A stretch of DNA of 64,000 bases from Cephalotus follicularis (Eukaryota; Streptophyta; Magnoliopsida; Oxalidales; Cephalotaceae). The stretch lies in NCBI GenBank assembly GCA_001972305.1, contig BDDD01000086.1:112663-176662 (forward strand). Reading direction: 5' to 3'. The notes below the pieces were generated by a model. That model saw only the letters and a list, made by a program, of their open reading frames with translations. It was not told where the DNA came from and did not search any database. Made by a program: the position numbers and the translations under genes. This document shows positions 12,356 through 23,275 of this stretch, one piece after another; within the stretch, counting starts at the first letter, position 1; each line of letters begins with the position of its first letter.

Positions 12356-12380
12356 CTTGAATTCTGAAGCAAGAACTTGG

Positions 12381-12391
12381 CTCTGATACCA
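12381..12391 (-). other. Primer-binding site of element 1
   Basis: TGGTATCAGAG on the minus strand, two bases after the 5' LTR end; initiator tRNA-Met type. Confidence 0.9.
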
Positions 12392-12393
12392 CT

Positions 12394-13062
12394 TGTTGTA
12401 AAAAACTAGCCTCGAAAACTCTAACAACCTAATAGCAAAGTTTAATCAAGCAAACACACACAAGACAATAAAGATAAATCGACACAAGATTTACGTGGTT
12501 CGATCAATGTGATCTACGTCCACAGGCAGAGGTGATATGGTTCTTTTACTATGTAAATATGAGATTACAATGAGTTGCTCACAAACCCTTAGCCCTTGTT
12601 ACACCCTGAAAGACCCACTCCCTAGTGCAAAATCAATTGACGGCTGTTATATCTCCCGTTGCTCTCTTACTTTTGACCTAAGGAAAACTTTCCTATTTAT
12701 ACAAGTCGTTGGGCAGTTGGCTGGACATAAAATCCTAGACTGTCTCCCCAAAACAGTCGACTGTCTCCCCAAAACAGTCGACTGTCTCCCGAGGCAGCTG
12801 ACTGTTTTTGTTAAAACGGATTTCCCAAGTCGCGCCAACAGTCGACTGTAATCAGACACCAGCCGACTGTCCTGTTGATCCAGTCGATTGTCCAACCTTG
12901 ACAGCCGACTGGATTCTGCAGTTTAATAATAGCTCCAGATTCTGCATTCTAGTTGGCTGCTCATCCTTGGCAGCTGGCTGCTCATCCAATCCAGTCGACT
13001 GTCCAACCTTGCCAGCCGAATGGATTCTGCAGAAATGCAGAAAATTTTAGCCAAACTCAACA
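12394..13062 (-). repeat. 5' LTR of copia element 1
   Basis: 669 bp, 48 bp longer than the 3' LTR. Much of the difference is in the palindrome array: the block CTGTCTCCCCAAAACAGTCG is doubled near 12740-12790, and an extra segment occurs near 12965-12985. Confidence 0.95.
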
Positions 13063-15440
13063 GGATTATGCAAAATGTGTTTTAAATGAGGCTTTTTTTT
13101 TGACTAGTTTAAGGTTTTAAAATGTTTAAGTTATGAAAAGTTATGCATTTAACGAGTATACGAAACTTTAAAGTGATTTCATAAATTTAAGTTTATGATT
13201 ATAATTTTCATAATAAAAGTGAGTTATTTAAGTTGATTTGAGCCAGTTTAAGTGTTTTATGGAGTTTTATTTATTTCGAATAAAATGAGTTTTCACGGAA
13301 ATTTCATGTTTTCGGCCGATCTTGACCCCTTTAAGTACAAGAATAAGGATTTAAACGATTATAATTTGCTATTTAACTCATTTATAACTTGTGAAAATAG
13401 TTTATAAAGTTTTTAATTTGATTAGTTTATATCATTATTTGATGTTTTCGGTAAGGATGGCAATGAGGAGGGTTGGCTACGAACACCATATTTTTTTCCT
13501 CCATATCCTCCCCATACCCGTGAGGGTGTTGTTAAAGATCCTAGTCCCCGTCTTCGCGAAAACTTATTAATACCCGTACCCTACCCGTACTCTTCCTATA
13601 CATAGAGACAATTTCATGTTCTCATAATACAATACTCAATAATGTAAACCAAACATAATGTTTAAACAAATCGTAGGTAACAAACATAATTTTTTAAACA
13701 TAATTATGTAATAAAAATAAAATTTAAAGATATTTTAGAAACTTAATAACGAGTACAGAGAGGGTCGGGGAGGGTAGGGTGACAAGTTATATTCGTACCC
13801 TCCCAGTCCCTGTTGTCGGGTACCTAAAAATTCCCTGTCCCTATCTCCGTCTCTTGCGGGTAATCCCCTCCCCTTAAGGGACAGGTAGGGTCGAATACCC
13901 GTTTTTACGAATATAATTATCATCCCTAGTTTTCGGCTAACTTTAACTACTTTTTAAATGCAATAGCATTTTAGTTACATCATATAGCATTATCATTGCA
14001 TTTAAGTCAAGTTTAGTCCTAATAAGAAGTCTCTTTGTGTTTTATAGCTCAGAATTCAGTTTACAAGGTCGGCCTAGGCGATAGCGATCCAAGTTAGCTA
14101 ATGTTTCTCTATAGCTCTGTTAATAGATTAGTTTTAACTATAGTAGTCTATGGTTTTTACTCAAGATTTGAATAAATTTTCAATTAATGAAGTATGTTGA
14201 CTATATAAATATAATATAAGTTCTTTTAATGTTATGATAGTATGCTTTCAACTTCGGTTTTAAGATATGATTTTAAGTTATGATGTTTGAGCCGATGATT
14301 CTAGTTGCACTAATATGTTTTTATGATAATTGTTTTGCTTGAGGCAACTGGCATGTACTACATGAATTGACGGTAAATATGGACTATTCGGCCTTTGGGG
14401 CTCTCTACACGTGTATGACTATGTTATTGCGCGTGGTATGACGATACCATGCTGCCTATATTTTGCACGAGATATGGTGATATCTCGTTGTCTATGTTAT
14501 TGCGCTTAGTACTTCGATAACTTGCTGCTAATTATGCGTTTGGTGTGTCCAGTCACCTTGCTGCCAGGTTTATGTTATGTGTACTATTGCTGATAGCTTA
14601 TGTTTTGATCTATGTGTTGAATATATACATAATTTGCGGAACATGTTTAATCTAGCATTTTCAGAAAGTTTTCAATTACAGTTTTTTCAATTTTAATAGT
14701 ATATGATTATTTCAGTAATTTTATAGCATGTTTTCAGTTTCAGTTTCAGTTATGTGCAATTATTAGATAAATGTTTTAAGATAAAATTAGATTTCATTAA
14801 ACATATTAGTAGAGTTAAGCTATTATACTCACTAGTCTTTTAGAGTAATTCCCTCCCCAAATTTTTTTCCAACTAGTGATAGGATAGTTTTGGAGTATAT
14901 CAGTCGAGGTCTGACCATGAGAGTATTCTCATTAGTGATTCCAGCATATGCATAACATTTACAACATCAATATTTATTTTATTTCATGTTGTATTTTATA
15001 AATGTTTGATGGTTTTTAAGGCTGAGCCTTATTTATGTTTTTATGTCTAAATTTGAGGTTGTGACAGAGCCCAACCAATTTTACTACTTAAATTGTGATA
15101 TGTTGAGGGCTGAGCCTACTATATAGAATGCTTTTCTTTATAGGTAGCATAGGCGACATAGTCCGATAAACGAATATAGCATGTCCAGTTTTTGTAAAAT
15201 TTTTAGAGTTAGAATTATTTTCAAGTTTTTAGCAAAGTTCAATTTTATGGCTTTCAAACTTGTTTATATGATTTTAATTAGTTTTAAAACGGACTTTGTA
15301 AAAACCACGTAGAGGTTTCCGAAAGAAAGTTTGTTACGTGGTTGTCACATCCGTCTTCAAAGGATATCAGACCTTATCAGGGAGGGGTGACAAAACTAGT
15401 ACCTTAACTTATTTTATATTGTAAAAAAAGGGGAGAGAGG
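13063..15440 (+). other. Degraded gypsy-type LTR sequence, gene-free
   Basis: This continues the DNA left of element 1. It has no coding potential. The repeated GCTGAGCCT segments (15020-15125) and the end GGGAGGGGTGACA at about 15392 resemble the 3' end of gypsy LTRs elsewhere in the window. A left boundary and target duplication were not found, so age and extent are unclear. It contains one MITE. Confidence 0.55.
13452..13928. mobile_element. hAT-type MITE, 477 bp
   Basis: Imperfect terminal inverted repeats (left TAAGGATGGCAAT, right end reading TAGGGATGATAAT inverted) are flanked by a perfect 8-bp duplication GTTTTCGG (13444-13451, 13929-13936). The TACCCGTACCC-rich ends match the well-known style of plant hAT MITEs. 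It has no coding capacity. Confidence 0.88.
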
Positions 15441-15823
15441 GTAAGTGTAACACCCGAAATTTTATAAAAGAATGATCGCTGGACTGGACCGGATGCCAGG
15501 CCGAAATTGTTTAAAGGAAAGTGGGCCCAAAAATGTAATGTTGTCAATTCTGGACTGGAATCGAAAATGAGCCTTGAAATATTTATGGTGCTGGGCCAAA
15601 TTGATAAATGGATAATGAAATCTTTGGGCTTTGAAATGTTTATTATTGGGCATGTTATTATAAATTGAGAAAATGAAAGATTTGGGTTTAGATATGTTAA
15701 TGTATTTGGGCTGGAATTGAATGAAGAGAAGTTGGGCCACTTCAACACTCCCTTAATCTCAGCCCGTTTGGTTAAGGAGAATGGTAGAATTGTGTGGTGG
15801 ATTCTAGAGAATTCCATAGGTGT

Positions 15824-15832
15824 CTATAAATA
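15824..15832 (+). promoter_or_regulatory. TATA box of solo LTR 2
   Basis: CTATAAATAGAG, about 380 bp into the LTR and followed by a purine-rich leader. Confidence 0.7.
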
Positions 15833-16439
15833 GAGAAGATGAGGGAGTGAGAAGGCTGCTACTGTTTTGGAAAGGAAGAGGCAAGAAAGGAACGGCCCAG
15901 TGAGCAATTGAAGAAGAAGCAATGGAAGAAGAGGAGCTGAGTAAAAAGGGGGACTGTGCAACAACCTCGTCAGATTTGAGGTAGGATCTACTTCCTACTC
16001 AGTGTTTTCACTTGTACTGTGAATTGTTATATATGTTATGTTAGTGATGAATGTTAGTGCTAGACAAATGTTAGAGTGGTATTGTCCCTCTGCAATTGAT
16101 GTTTTAGATTAGTTACCACTGTACAACAGTGGAATGGGCAATATAGGTGCTTTTGTGCGTAAGTCGAGAAGGCCATGTGGCGTGCGTGCCCCAAGCACCA
16201 TATCACATCGTCCGTGCTGAGAATGAGTCCATGTGCAGTAACTATTCACCTTTACTATGCACACTAGGCTTGCCATTCTCACGCATCCTCTTGTCCAACA
16301 CCCAAAGCTCCCTTCACGTTGGCACGCAAGCAAGCATGATTAGCATGTCTACTGAGCATGCGTCTTCACCACCCATACTTTGAGCATACGGCACTGCATC
16401 CTTGCACTCGAGCAGTGCATCCTCCGCACCCCTGCCGAC

Positions 16440-16980
16440 CTTCCACGGCAATGCCCGAGGAGGCACATGTCGATCTTCTGTGACAATGCCCGAGGAGGCG
16501 TTGTGCCGAAGAGACCACCTGCCGAGGAGCATTGCGCCAAAGAAGTATGGTACTGAGGAGGCACTGCCCGAGGAGGCATGTGTCGAGGAGGCCAAGTGTC
16601 CATGGAAGCATTGTATAGAGGAGCCATTTCAGTGGGGGCATGATGTCCAAGGAGGCGTCGTGCTGAGAAGAGCATTAAGGCGCCCGAGGACACCATGCGC
16701 CCGAGGAGCCCTCGTTATGCGCCCGAGGTGGTGAGGCACCATTGCCATTCGTTCGAGTGTACCAGTGTCGAGCTCCCCATTAATGGTACCCGAGATGGTC
16801 TGTGCCGAGAAGAACACTGCATGCGCTCGTGGAGCAATGCCCGTGGAGCCATCCTCTGCGTGCGTCCCATTCACCGCGAGCCTGGAGGATCACCGAGATA
16901 GCCCAATGGATCACCGACCGAGATGAGCCGACGGATCACCAACTGAGATGAGCCGACGGATCACTGACCGAGATGAGCCA
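16440..16980 (+). repeat. GCCCGAGGAGGC array plus RCCGAC-bearing tandem repeat
   Basis: Irregularly spaced copies of GCCCGAGGAGGC and variants fill 16450-16730. From about 16883 a 28-bp-scale unit (GATGAGCCGACGGATCAC) repeats three to four times; each unit carries GCCGAC and/or ACCGAC. Confidence 0.8.
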
Positions 16981-17356
16981 CACTGATCGTTACTGTTAAT
17001 GTTATTATTGTATAATGTTTATGTTCATCTCCTCTGCTTATAACGCCTAGAGCACGTATATTGCTCTTCCTAAAGCCGAGGAATCCGAGGAAACCGGTCT
17101 GCCTAAAATGTAATGATTGTTCCTATCCCGACTCCTCTGCATTAACGTCTGGAGTGCGTTATCGCTCCTCCCTTAGTAGGGGATGCCGAGGAAGGATTTA
17201 TTGTGGCTGTTAATGATTGCGAATGACTGTTAGTGACAGTAGTGACCGTTTGGACTGTATTGTTGATTGCTGCATCTCTTATTTGCATCACTTATGCTTG
17301 CTGCATCTACATCTCCATGCATGAGTGGGTTGTAGTTCCTACACGACCAGTGGTCG

Positions 17357-17389
17357 CTGACCCATTGCATTTTAAATGTAATGGGTCAG
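17357..17389 (+). repeat. Near-perfect palindrome in the 3' part of solo LTR 2
   Basis: CTGACCCATT...AATGGGTCAG with arms of about 16 bases, one mismatch and almost no loop. A shorter version occurs at the matching place of solo LTR 4 (33468-33501). Confidence 0.8.
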
Positions 17390-18242
17390 GTACTGGTGGA
17401 GCTTCGCAGCTAGCCGAGGATTGAAGCCCCGGGTGAGTCTCCTCCACAGCAAATCGACGACAAACCTATTTATATTTTTGAATATTGTATTTCTTGACCT
17501 GCCGACTTGTGGCAGAGCTTTTATGAACAGTATTGTATAACACTGGGTTTATCCACACAAATGATATTTAATTGGATTTATTTCGCATGCATTATTATAT
17601 TGTTAAAAGTTTTTAATTTCTGCTGAATATTAATAAATGAATGATACTGTTAGTAGCGCGTCAAATCTTGGGGGTTGACCCTTGGGGTTTGGGGCGTTAC
17701 AGTAAGTGGTTATTTTATAATATCAAATAATAATTTAATAGATAATATTAAATGACATAGTAAAAACCAAAAAAACCCTTTTCTAGCTTGAGATAGGGAC
17801 TTGAACTGAGCCCCCTAATAACATAACTTTTATTTATCTATAAAATATTCATAAGAAAAATAATAATGTTAAATAAAAAATGTATTTAGGAAGAGGGAAC
17901 AAAATGACATTGAATATGTACTAACCGAGACGTGTCTATTGCTGGCTGAAAATTATTTTCAAACCCCCTCTTTGGTCTGGGCTCTGTCTAGACCGTAGAG
18001 AATTTCTAAAACGGCTCCTTAAGGGGTAAAGCTTACCAAAAAAATATATCATGGAGTGAGAATTTAGATCCTCAGTATATGACAAGTTTAATTGTAATGA
18101 AAGGTAAACTCTCGATAACAAAAAGATAAAATTTTCAATCTTGAGAAACTAAAATCAGTATAAAATATATATTGGATAAATTTTTAGATTTCAAAAAATT
18201 AAAGTTAATAAAAAATATAAAGTGAATAGTATATATTATTAC

Positions 18243-18432
18243 GAATCCAATTCCTCTATAATAATTGTAGGTACAATTATTGTAGAGAGCCGCTATATTA
18301 AAATCCAATGGCTAAGTGTATCATTTCAGAAAATACGTTTTATGAGGTGTTGTATTTGTAGCAATTGAATTTTAATTCAATGAATGAAACTGTAATAATT
18401 ACGGATATAATTATTCTAGAGGATTTGGATTC
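18243..18432. mobile_element. Mutator-type MITE, 190 bp
   Basis: Terminal inverted repeats of about 28 bp (GAATCCAATTCCTCTATAAT at the left, GAATCCAAATCCTCTAGAAT inverted at the right) are flanked by a perfect 9-bp duplication TATTATTAC (18234-18242, 18433-18441). A 9-bp duplication is the signature of Mutator-like elements. Confidence 0.9.
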
Positions 18433-18630
18433 TATTATTACACTGTTTTCTGTGTATAGTAAAAGAAGCGGATGCCGAGTGTACGTCATATTTGAAAAGG
18501 AATTTGTTTAAAGAGCTTAGGTAGCGGCTAGTGCAAGTCTGTTTGGTTATGTAAATTTACTTAATTGGGCCAAGTGGACTATATTATTAAGTGTGCAAAA
18601 AAGAGACCATTAAGCTTGGTAATTGACTAC

Positions 18631-18640
18631 CCTATATAAG
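18631..18640 (+). promoter_or_regulatory. Possible TATA box of a disrupted transcript
   Basis: CCTATATAAG followed by a leader-like sequence that is interrupted 95 bp later by solo LTR 3. No reading frame can be joined to it downstream, so it may equally be part of an old element. Confidence 0.3.
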
Positions 18641-18734
18641 CATCCATTAGCTGTCTGTAGCAGACATAATTCTTCAAGAGAACATTGGCTTAACAGAACA
18701 AAATATAATTAATTTCTTTAATAAAATCAACCCT

Positions 18735-21413
18735 TGTAATACCCTGTTTATTCGTATGTATTTTTTTTGGGCTTTTATTTGTTTTGTTATGTAGTCTGTC
18801 TACTTTATGTTGGATTATGTGTTATGGGCTGACTGATACCAGCCTTGACTTTGGGTATGTTAATATGTGTTTAGTAAGGGTTATGTTTAAGTTATTTTAT
18901 TTATTTTTTTTACAAATCAGTTTTTTATTAATTTAAATTATTAAATATCAAATCTTTTATTTCCTTTTCTCTCCCTCTCTTATCTCTCCCATATTCCTCT
19001 TCCTCTCTTAACTCCTTACCGATTTTTCTCCCCCTTTCCCTCAAATTCTTCTGATTCTTCTCCTCTTTCCCTTATCTATCATATTGTGTCTCTTCCTTTT
19101 CCTTACCCTAGCCAAAAATCTCTCTCCTTGCTGTTTAAGAATGCCTTTGGTCACCGTTTTACGCCATCAGCTTTCACTTGTCTGTGGGAAACCGACTTTG
19201 CAAATTGGAATTCGTTGTGTTCTTGCGCAAGATCAGGTTTGTTGTTCATAGTTTGGTTCAAGGATTGTGTTGCTTGTTATGCATAACAATGGCAGGGTGT
19301 GAATGTGTGTTTTTCTTCTCCTGTTTTTCTTTTGGAACAACCATTGTTGTCCTCTGATTTTGGTGTCTCTGCAACTGTTTTGACAATCCTTCAGGTTTGT
19401 CTCCTCTGTGGTTATGGCTTAGTAATTGATTTTAGTCTTATGGCAATCTGGTTCTATTGTCATATAGGCTGTAAAGTTTTGTTGGTTTTGGTTCCTGTTA
19501 TCGTATGCACTGTCATTCGTTTCTGAGTCTGTTAGCAAGCTTTTAAGCATATTGAAAGAGTTATGTAATTTGGTTTTGATAAATGATAATGGTATGTTAA
19601 CAGAAAATTGGATTGTGAATAGGTATGCAATGGTTTAAATTCATCACTCATTTTAAATTGGTCACTGTTGAGTAACTCTCTTAAATTCAGTGTTATGTTA
19701 CTGTTTTAAATACCATGTAGAGTCCTATCTATTTAGTTGTGACCCTATGGTATTGAGAAAACCATGTTTTGACAGCAAAATTGTATAGAACTGTCATATT
19801 CTTGTTTTCTGTCGCCGAGGATAGTCAGCTGCCTATATGAACAATCGACTGTTTTGCCTTGTGTAGTTGGCTGCCTTGTGAATCAGTCGACTGTTTTGTC
19901 TAGCACAGTTGACTGGACCCCTGTCACAGTCGACTGGTTGCAATCCAGTTTGTGTATTCGGCTGCCTATGCTGTACAGTCGACTGCCACCCTTTGAACAG
20001 TCGACTGAAGTCCTGTATTAGTCGGCTGGTTTGTCCAGTAAATTCCTGTTTCCATATTCTCTTATCCGTTTATTCTTCCGTTGAATCAGGGTCTGTTTAT
20101 AATTCTGATTTATGCCCACAATGATTTTCAAATCTTTATATGAATTGTTTTTATATTATATAGATTATTGTGCTACGTGGGGCAGTTAGAATTTATCGGT
20201 CTATTCATAAGATATTCTGTGATCGCATAAAGTACGGATATTTCTCTTCTTGGACATCTGATTTATTTGAAATAAATTCAGTTTTATGAATGTGCCCCTT
20301 TCAGTTTGTGAACTCTGCTATGTTTTGAATTTTGATATGTTTTGAAATAAAGTCACCTGATATTTTATGAGATAAATATTTCTAGACTTTACAAATTCAG
20401 TTATAATATGTTTACAAAATGTTATGCAATCATCTCTTTATTGTGAAAATAAATGAGTTAATTTCCGATTATAAAAGTATGTGCATTATGAAATTATATC
20501 GTTTGATAACGATTTATATTTTGGAAAACCTTTATGTGTTTTAAATTGATTATGATAAAATCAATGTTTTGAAATGGTAAAGTACTGAGCTTATTTGTAC
20601 CCACTTATGGGGCGTACCATACGCATGTCGTAGGCCTGACACGGGGACATGACACTTTCTGTAACGGTGTGATTAGTTTACGACGTCCCTCTATGTTTAT
20701 GATATCCTTGAATAGGATTTGTGATAAGGGCCTATGGATCGATCCTAGTTATATGTTATGTGATATGTTATGGGAATTGTTTGTGTAGTGCCGTACACTT
20801 CAATTCTATTTGGCATGTGGATAGCGCGAATCCCTTGCTTCTATGTGTTTCTGATATGTGATATGTTATGATGCTCAGTATGGAACATATGATTTTGGAA
20901 GGTTTGTTTATGTTTTCAAGGCTATGAATTTGATTTATACGATTTGCCGAGGGCAATTACAAAGAATGTTTAAACTGTTTTATCGCTTAAGATTTCTGTT
21001 TTGAAATAACTTTGAAATCTTACTGCTTTTAAAGTACAGTTTACTGTTATTACATTCTATATTCGTACTGAGGTTTGCTCAGTCGTGTTTTGTTTTCCAT
21101 GCTACAGGTTATCAGGAGCACCGGGGCAATGTGTGATGAGAGTGTTCTCCTAAGTTGAGGATCATCTAGGAGTTTGATCCTACTATGTTATGATGTCTTA
21201 TGGTCATGTTGAGACTCGTTTTATGAACAATATGATAGTTTCAGTTTATGATTTTTGGTTTATGTTTAGGTTTTCAGACTATGTTTAGCTTCATGCTATC
21301 AGTTTATGTTTCAGACCATCACCTTTTAATAAAGATGAGCTTTATATGTTGTTATAATTTGTTAAGTTACGTTATATGTCCTGTAAGGGCTCCCACATTT
21401 AGGGAGTGTTACA
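18735..21413 (+). mobile_element. Gypsy-type solo LTR 3
   Basis: 2679 bp, starting TGTAATACCCTG and ending GGAGTGTTACA. Flanks are ACCCT (18730-18734) and AGCCT (21414-21418), a 5-bp duplication with one mismatch. It belongs to the family of solo LTR 5: both share TGATACCAGCCTTG near the 5' end, a TCTC-rich leader, a CAGTCGACTG cluster and a 3' segment with CATGACAC and GCATGTGGAT. No internal region or ORF. Confidence 0.87.
19810..20040 (+). repeat. CAGTCGACTG palindrome cluster in solo LTR 3
   Basis: Several perfect CAGTCGACTG copies (for example near 19885, 19928, 19976, 19998) among CAGTTGACTG and GTCGGCTG variants, about 1.1 kb into the LTR. Confidence 0.88.
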
Positions 21414-21529
21414 AGCCTAGTGAGTAGTGACCAAATATGCGAATGTCATACACCTAAAAGAACATAAAGAAGTAAAAAAATACAATAGTTGCTTGCTCAC
21501 CTAATTATATACTAAAAAACAAAGAGTGT

Positions 21530-21732
21530 TGTAAAATTAGGCAAAAGTAGGTATGAATTACTATTCTAATAACCATGATTACTATTCCAACAACCCCCAT
21601 AAACTCCTATAAATAGGAATGTAATGTTAAGAAGAAATTAAGGAATTCATAATAAGAAAATCTCTTATTCTCTCTCAATCTCTCTTTATAGTATAATCTT
21701 CAATTGTTAGTTAATCCCACAAGTTTATAACA
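21530..21732 (+). repeat. 5' LTR of copy 3a
   Basis: 203 bp, TGTAAAATTAG...TTTATAACA, matching the 3' LTR at 45488-45700. It holds ATAAATAGGAATG (TATA-like) and a CT-rich segment. Confidence 0.92.
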
Positions 21733-21733
21733 C

Positions 21734-21746
21734 GTTATCAGCACGA
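21734..21746 (+). other. Primer-binding site of copy 3a
   Basis: GTTATCAGCACGA directly follows the LTR, a priming sequence of the half-tRNA type seen in some copia lineages and distinct from the TGGTATCAGAG of elements 1, 2 and A. Confidence 0.7.
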
Positions 21747-21822
21747 GACTCTATCCAACTGAGATTTGAGGTAATTTAAATTAGTTTCTCATATATATAT
21801 ATATGTACATATATATACATAC

Positions 21823-21864
<42 letters not shown>

Positions 21865-22307
21865 ATAGAGATTAATGGTTCCATCGATTGGTCAGAGTAC
21901 CCCCTATGTGTGAAAACGTATATTGTATATATAATAAAGTTTCGCGATTTCATCGTTTGCACAGAGTACCGACGGTGTATGAAAACGTATGTCTCTATTA
22001 TTACTTTAGCATATTACTTATATGTGCGAATCACCATATACGTGGTGTGAAACATTATTGTGATTTATTGTTTTTGAGGTACCATTTGTCTACTGGAATT
22101 GCCCAAGACTTAGTAGGAACCTATATGTTTAATACCTAATGGTATCACTTTACGATGTATAGGTGAGAACCCATTTACTGTTTATGTTACTTGCTTTATG
22201 ATCAATTTTATTTATTGGAATTATCTAATATTTGATTCAATTAATAATCTAAGTAAGGATATTATCATATATCTATATATATTTAATCTTACAAACGATT
22301 ATAATCA

Positions 22308-22471
22308 CTTGAGGTGGTGACTTAGTGGTAGGAAGCCGCTCGTTCATACATGAGGTCCGATGTTCGAGTCTCGATAAGCCCCATTATGCTCAAGTGGTCT
22401 CATGCCCTGATTAAATCGGGGGGAAAATGAGCGTGGCCTATAATTTCACCAATAAGGTCCAAATTTTTTTT
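22308..22471 (+). mobile_element. tRNA-derived SINE in the leader of copy 3a
   Basis: A box A-like GGTGACTTAGTGGTAGG and a box B-like GATGTTCGAGTCTC have the spacing of a polymerase III internal promoter, followed by an unrelated body and a T-run tail at 22463-22471. It does not fold into a full tRNA. No clean target duplication was found. Confidence 0.7.
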
Positions 22472-22776
22472 CTATTACAGTAAACTTTATTTATTTACTA
22501 TGCTTAAATAACATTTATTTTATCTTTCGATTCAGTGTAAAAATGGAAAACATTGAAAATCGGAAATTCATTGCCCTTGATATTTATGGAAAGAATTATC
22601 TATCTTGGGTACTTTGTTGGCCTTTGCCACCCCGTTAATTGCCTTAACATGTGTTATTTCGATGATTAACAAATATGTAATACCTATATGCATAATTCTC
22701 TGAACTATCAATTCATATACACACTTGATTTAATGCCCAAAGTTATGCAAAGGTTATTTCTGCAGATACAGGCAAA

Positions 22777-23275
22777 AACAGCCGACTGCCCAGGTTGGAC
22801 AGCCGACTGTTTTGGTTGAGTAGCCGACTGTTTGGATTAAACAGTCGACTGGTTCTTGAAGGTATCCCAGCAACTGCAAGTACACTAGACACCAGCCGAT
22901 TACATCAGGGGACCACCCGACTGCCAGGATAAAACAACCGACTGCCAAGGAGGTCCAGTGGACTGTCTAGTGCTGTCAAAATGGCAGTAGGTTTTTGAAC
23001 ACCATACCACCTCAACCAGCCGACTGAAGCAGAACACCAACCGACTGTCAAGGCTCACCAGCCGGCTGTCAACATCTCCAGCCGACTATCAATGAAATGT
23101 ACAAAAATGACAGTAGCTTTTTGGAAGTCCAATCCACCTCAACCAGCCGACTGTCCAAGAAAAACGGCCGACTGTCTAGAGGAAGCAGCCAACTGCCTTC
23201 ACTAACGGCTATATTTAAAATACGCGCCATCAACTCCAGCTGATTGCCCAGAAAATCCAGCCGATTGGATTATCC
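22777..23275 (+). repeat. CAGCCGACTG cluster in U3 of SIRE-like solo LTR
   Basis: About a dozen CAGCCGACTG-type repeats with CAGTCGACTG, CAACCGACTG and CAGCCGGCTG variants, most upstream of the TATA sequence at 23210. Confidence 0.9.
23209..23222 (+). promoter_or_regulatory. TATA box of SIRE-like LTR
   Basis: CTATATTTAAAATA directly follows the main repeat cluster; two more weak copies (CAGCTGATTG, CAGCCGATTG) come after it. Confidence 0.6.

Larger units (their letters stand above)
5408..13062 (-). mobile_element. Ty1/copia element 1, full length, inactive
   Basis: A complete LTR retrotransposon bounded by TG...CA LTRs and a perfect 5-bp target duplication, GGATT (5403-5407 and 13063-13067). 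On the minus strand the order is 5' LTR, primer site, gag, protease, integrase, reverse transcriptase, RNase H, purine tract, 3' LTR. Gag is interrupted by a 2294-bp solo LTR. Removing that LTR plus one duplication copy (2299 bp) puts gag back in the pol frame. Several nonsense codons and one frameshift make it inactive. Confidence 0.95.
15446..17701 (+). mobile_element. Gypsy-type solo LTR 2
   Basis: 2256 bp, starting TGTAACACCCG and ending GGGGCGTTACA, flanked by a perfect 5-bp duplication GTAAG (15441-15445, 17702-17706). A TATA box (15824-15832) gives plus orientation. It contains a GC-rich repeat block (16380-16980) and a strong palindrome near the 3' end. Apparent ORFs of up to 115 codons in the GC-rich block overlap on both strands and are products of base composition. 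Confidence 0.93.
17702..18734. other. AT-rich gene-free stretch with MITE and promoter-like end
   Basis: No coding sequence is visible. One Mutator-type MITE lies within it. The last 110 bp looks like a core promoter and 5' leader that leads into solo LTR 3. Confidence 0.6.

Noticed and set aside
16314-16901. Overlapping ORFs of 68-115 codons on both strands
   Set aside because: They come from the GC-rich repeat array in solo LTR 2; no frame shows domain content or a plausible start.
21793-21860. TA-rich run as a regulatory element
   Set aside because: It is a simple (TA)n microsatellite in the leader of copy 3a with nothing to suggest function.
22308-22471. Functional tRNA gene
   Set aside because: Only box A and box B resemble a tRNA; the arms do not fold and a T-tailed unrelated body follows, as expected of a SINE.
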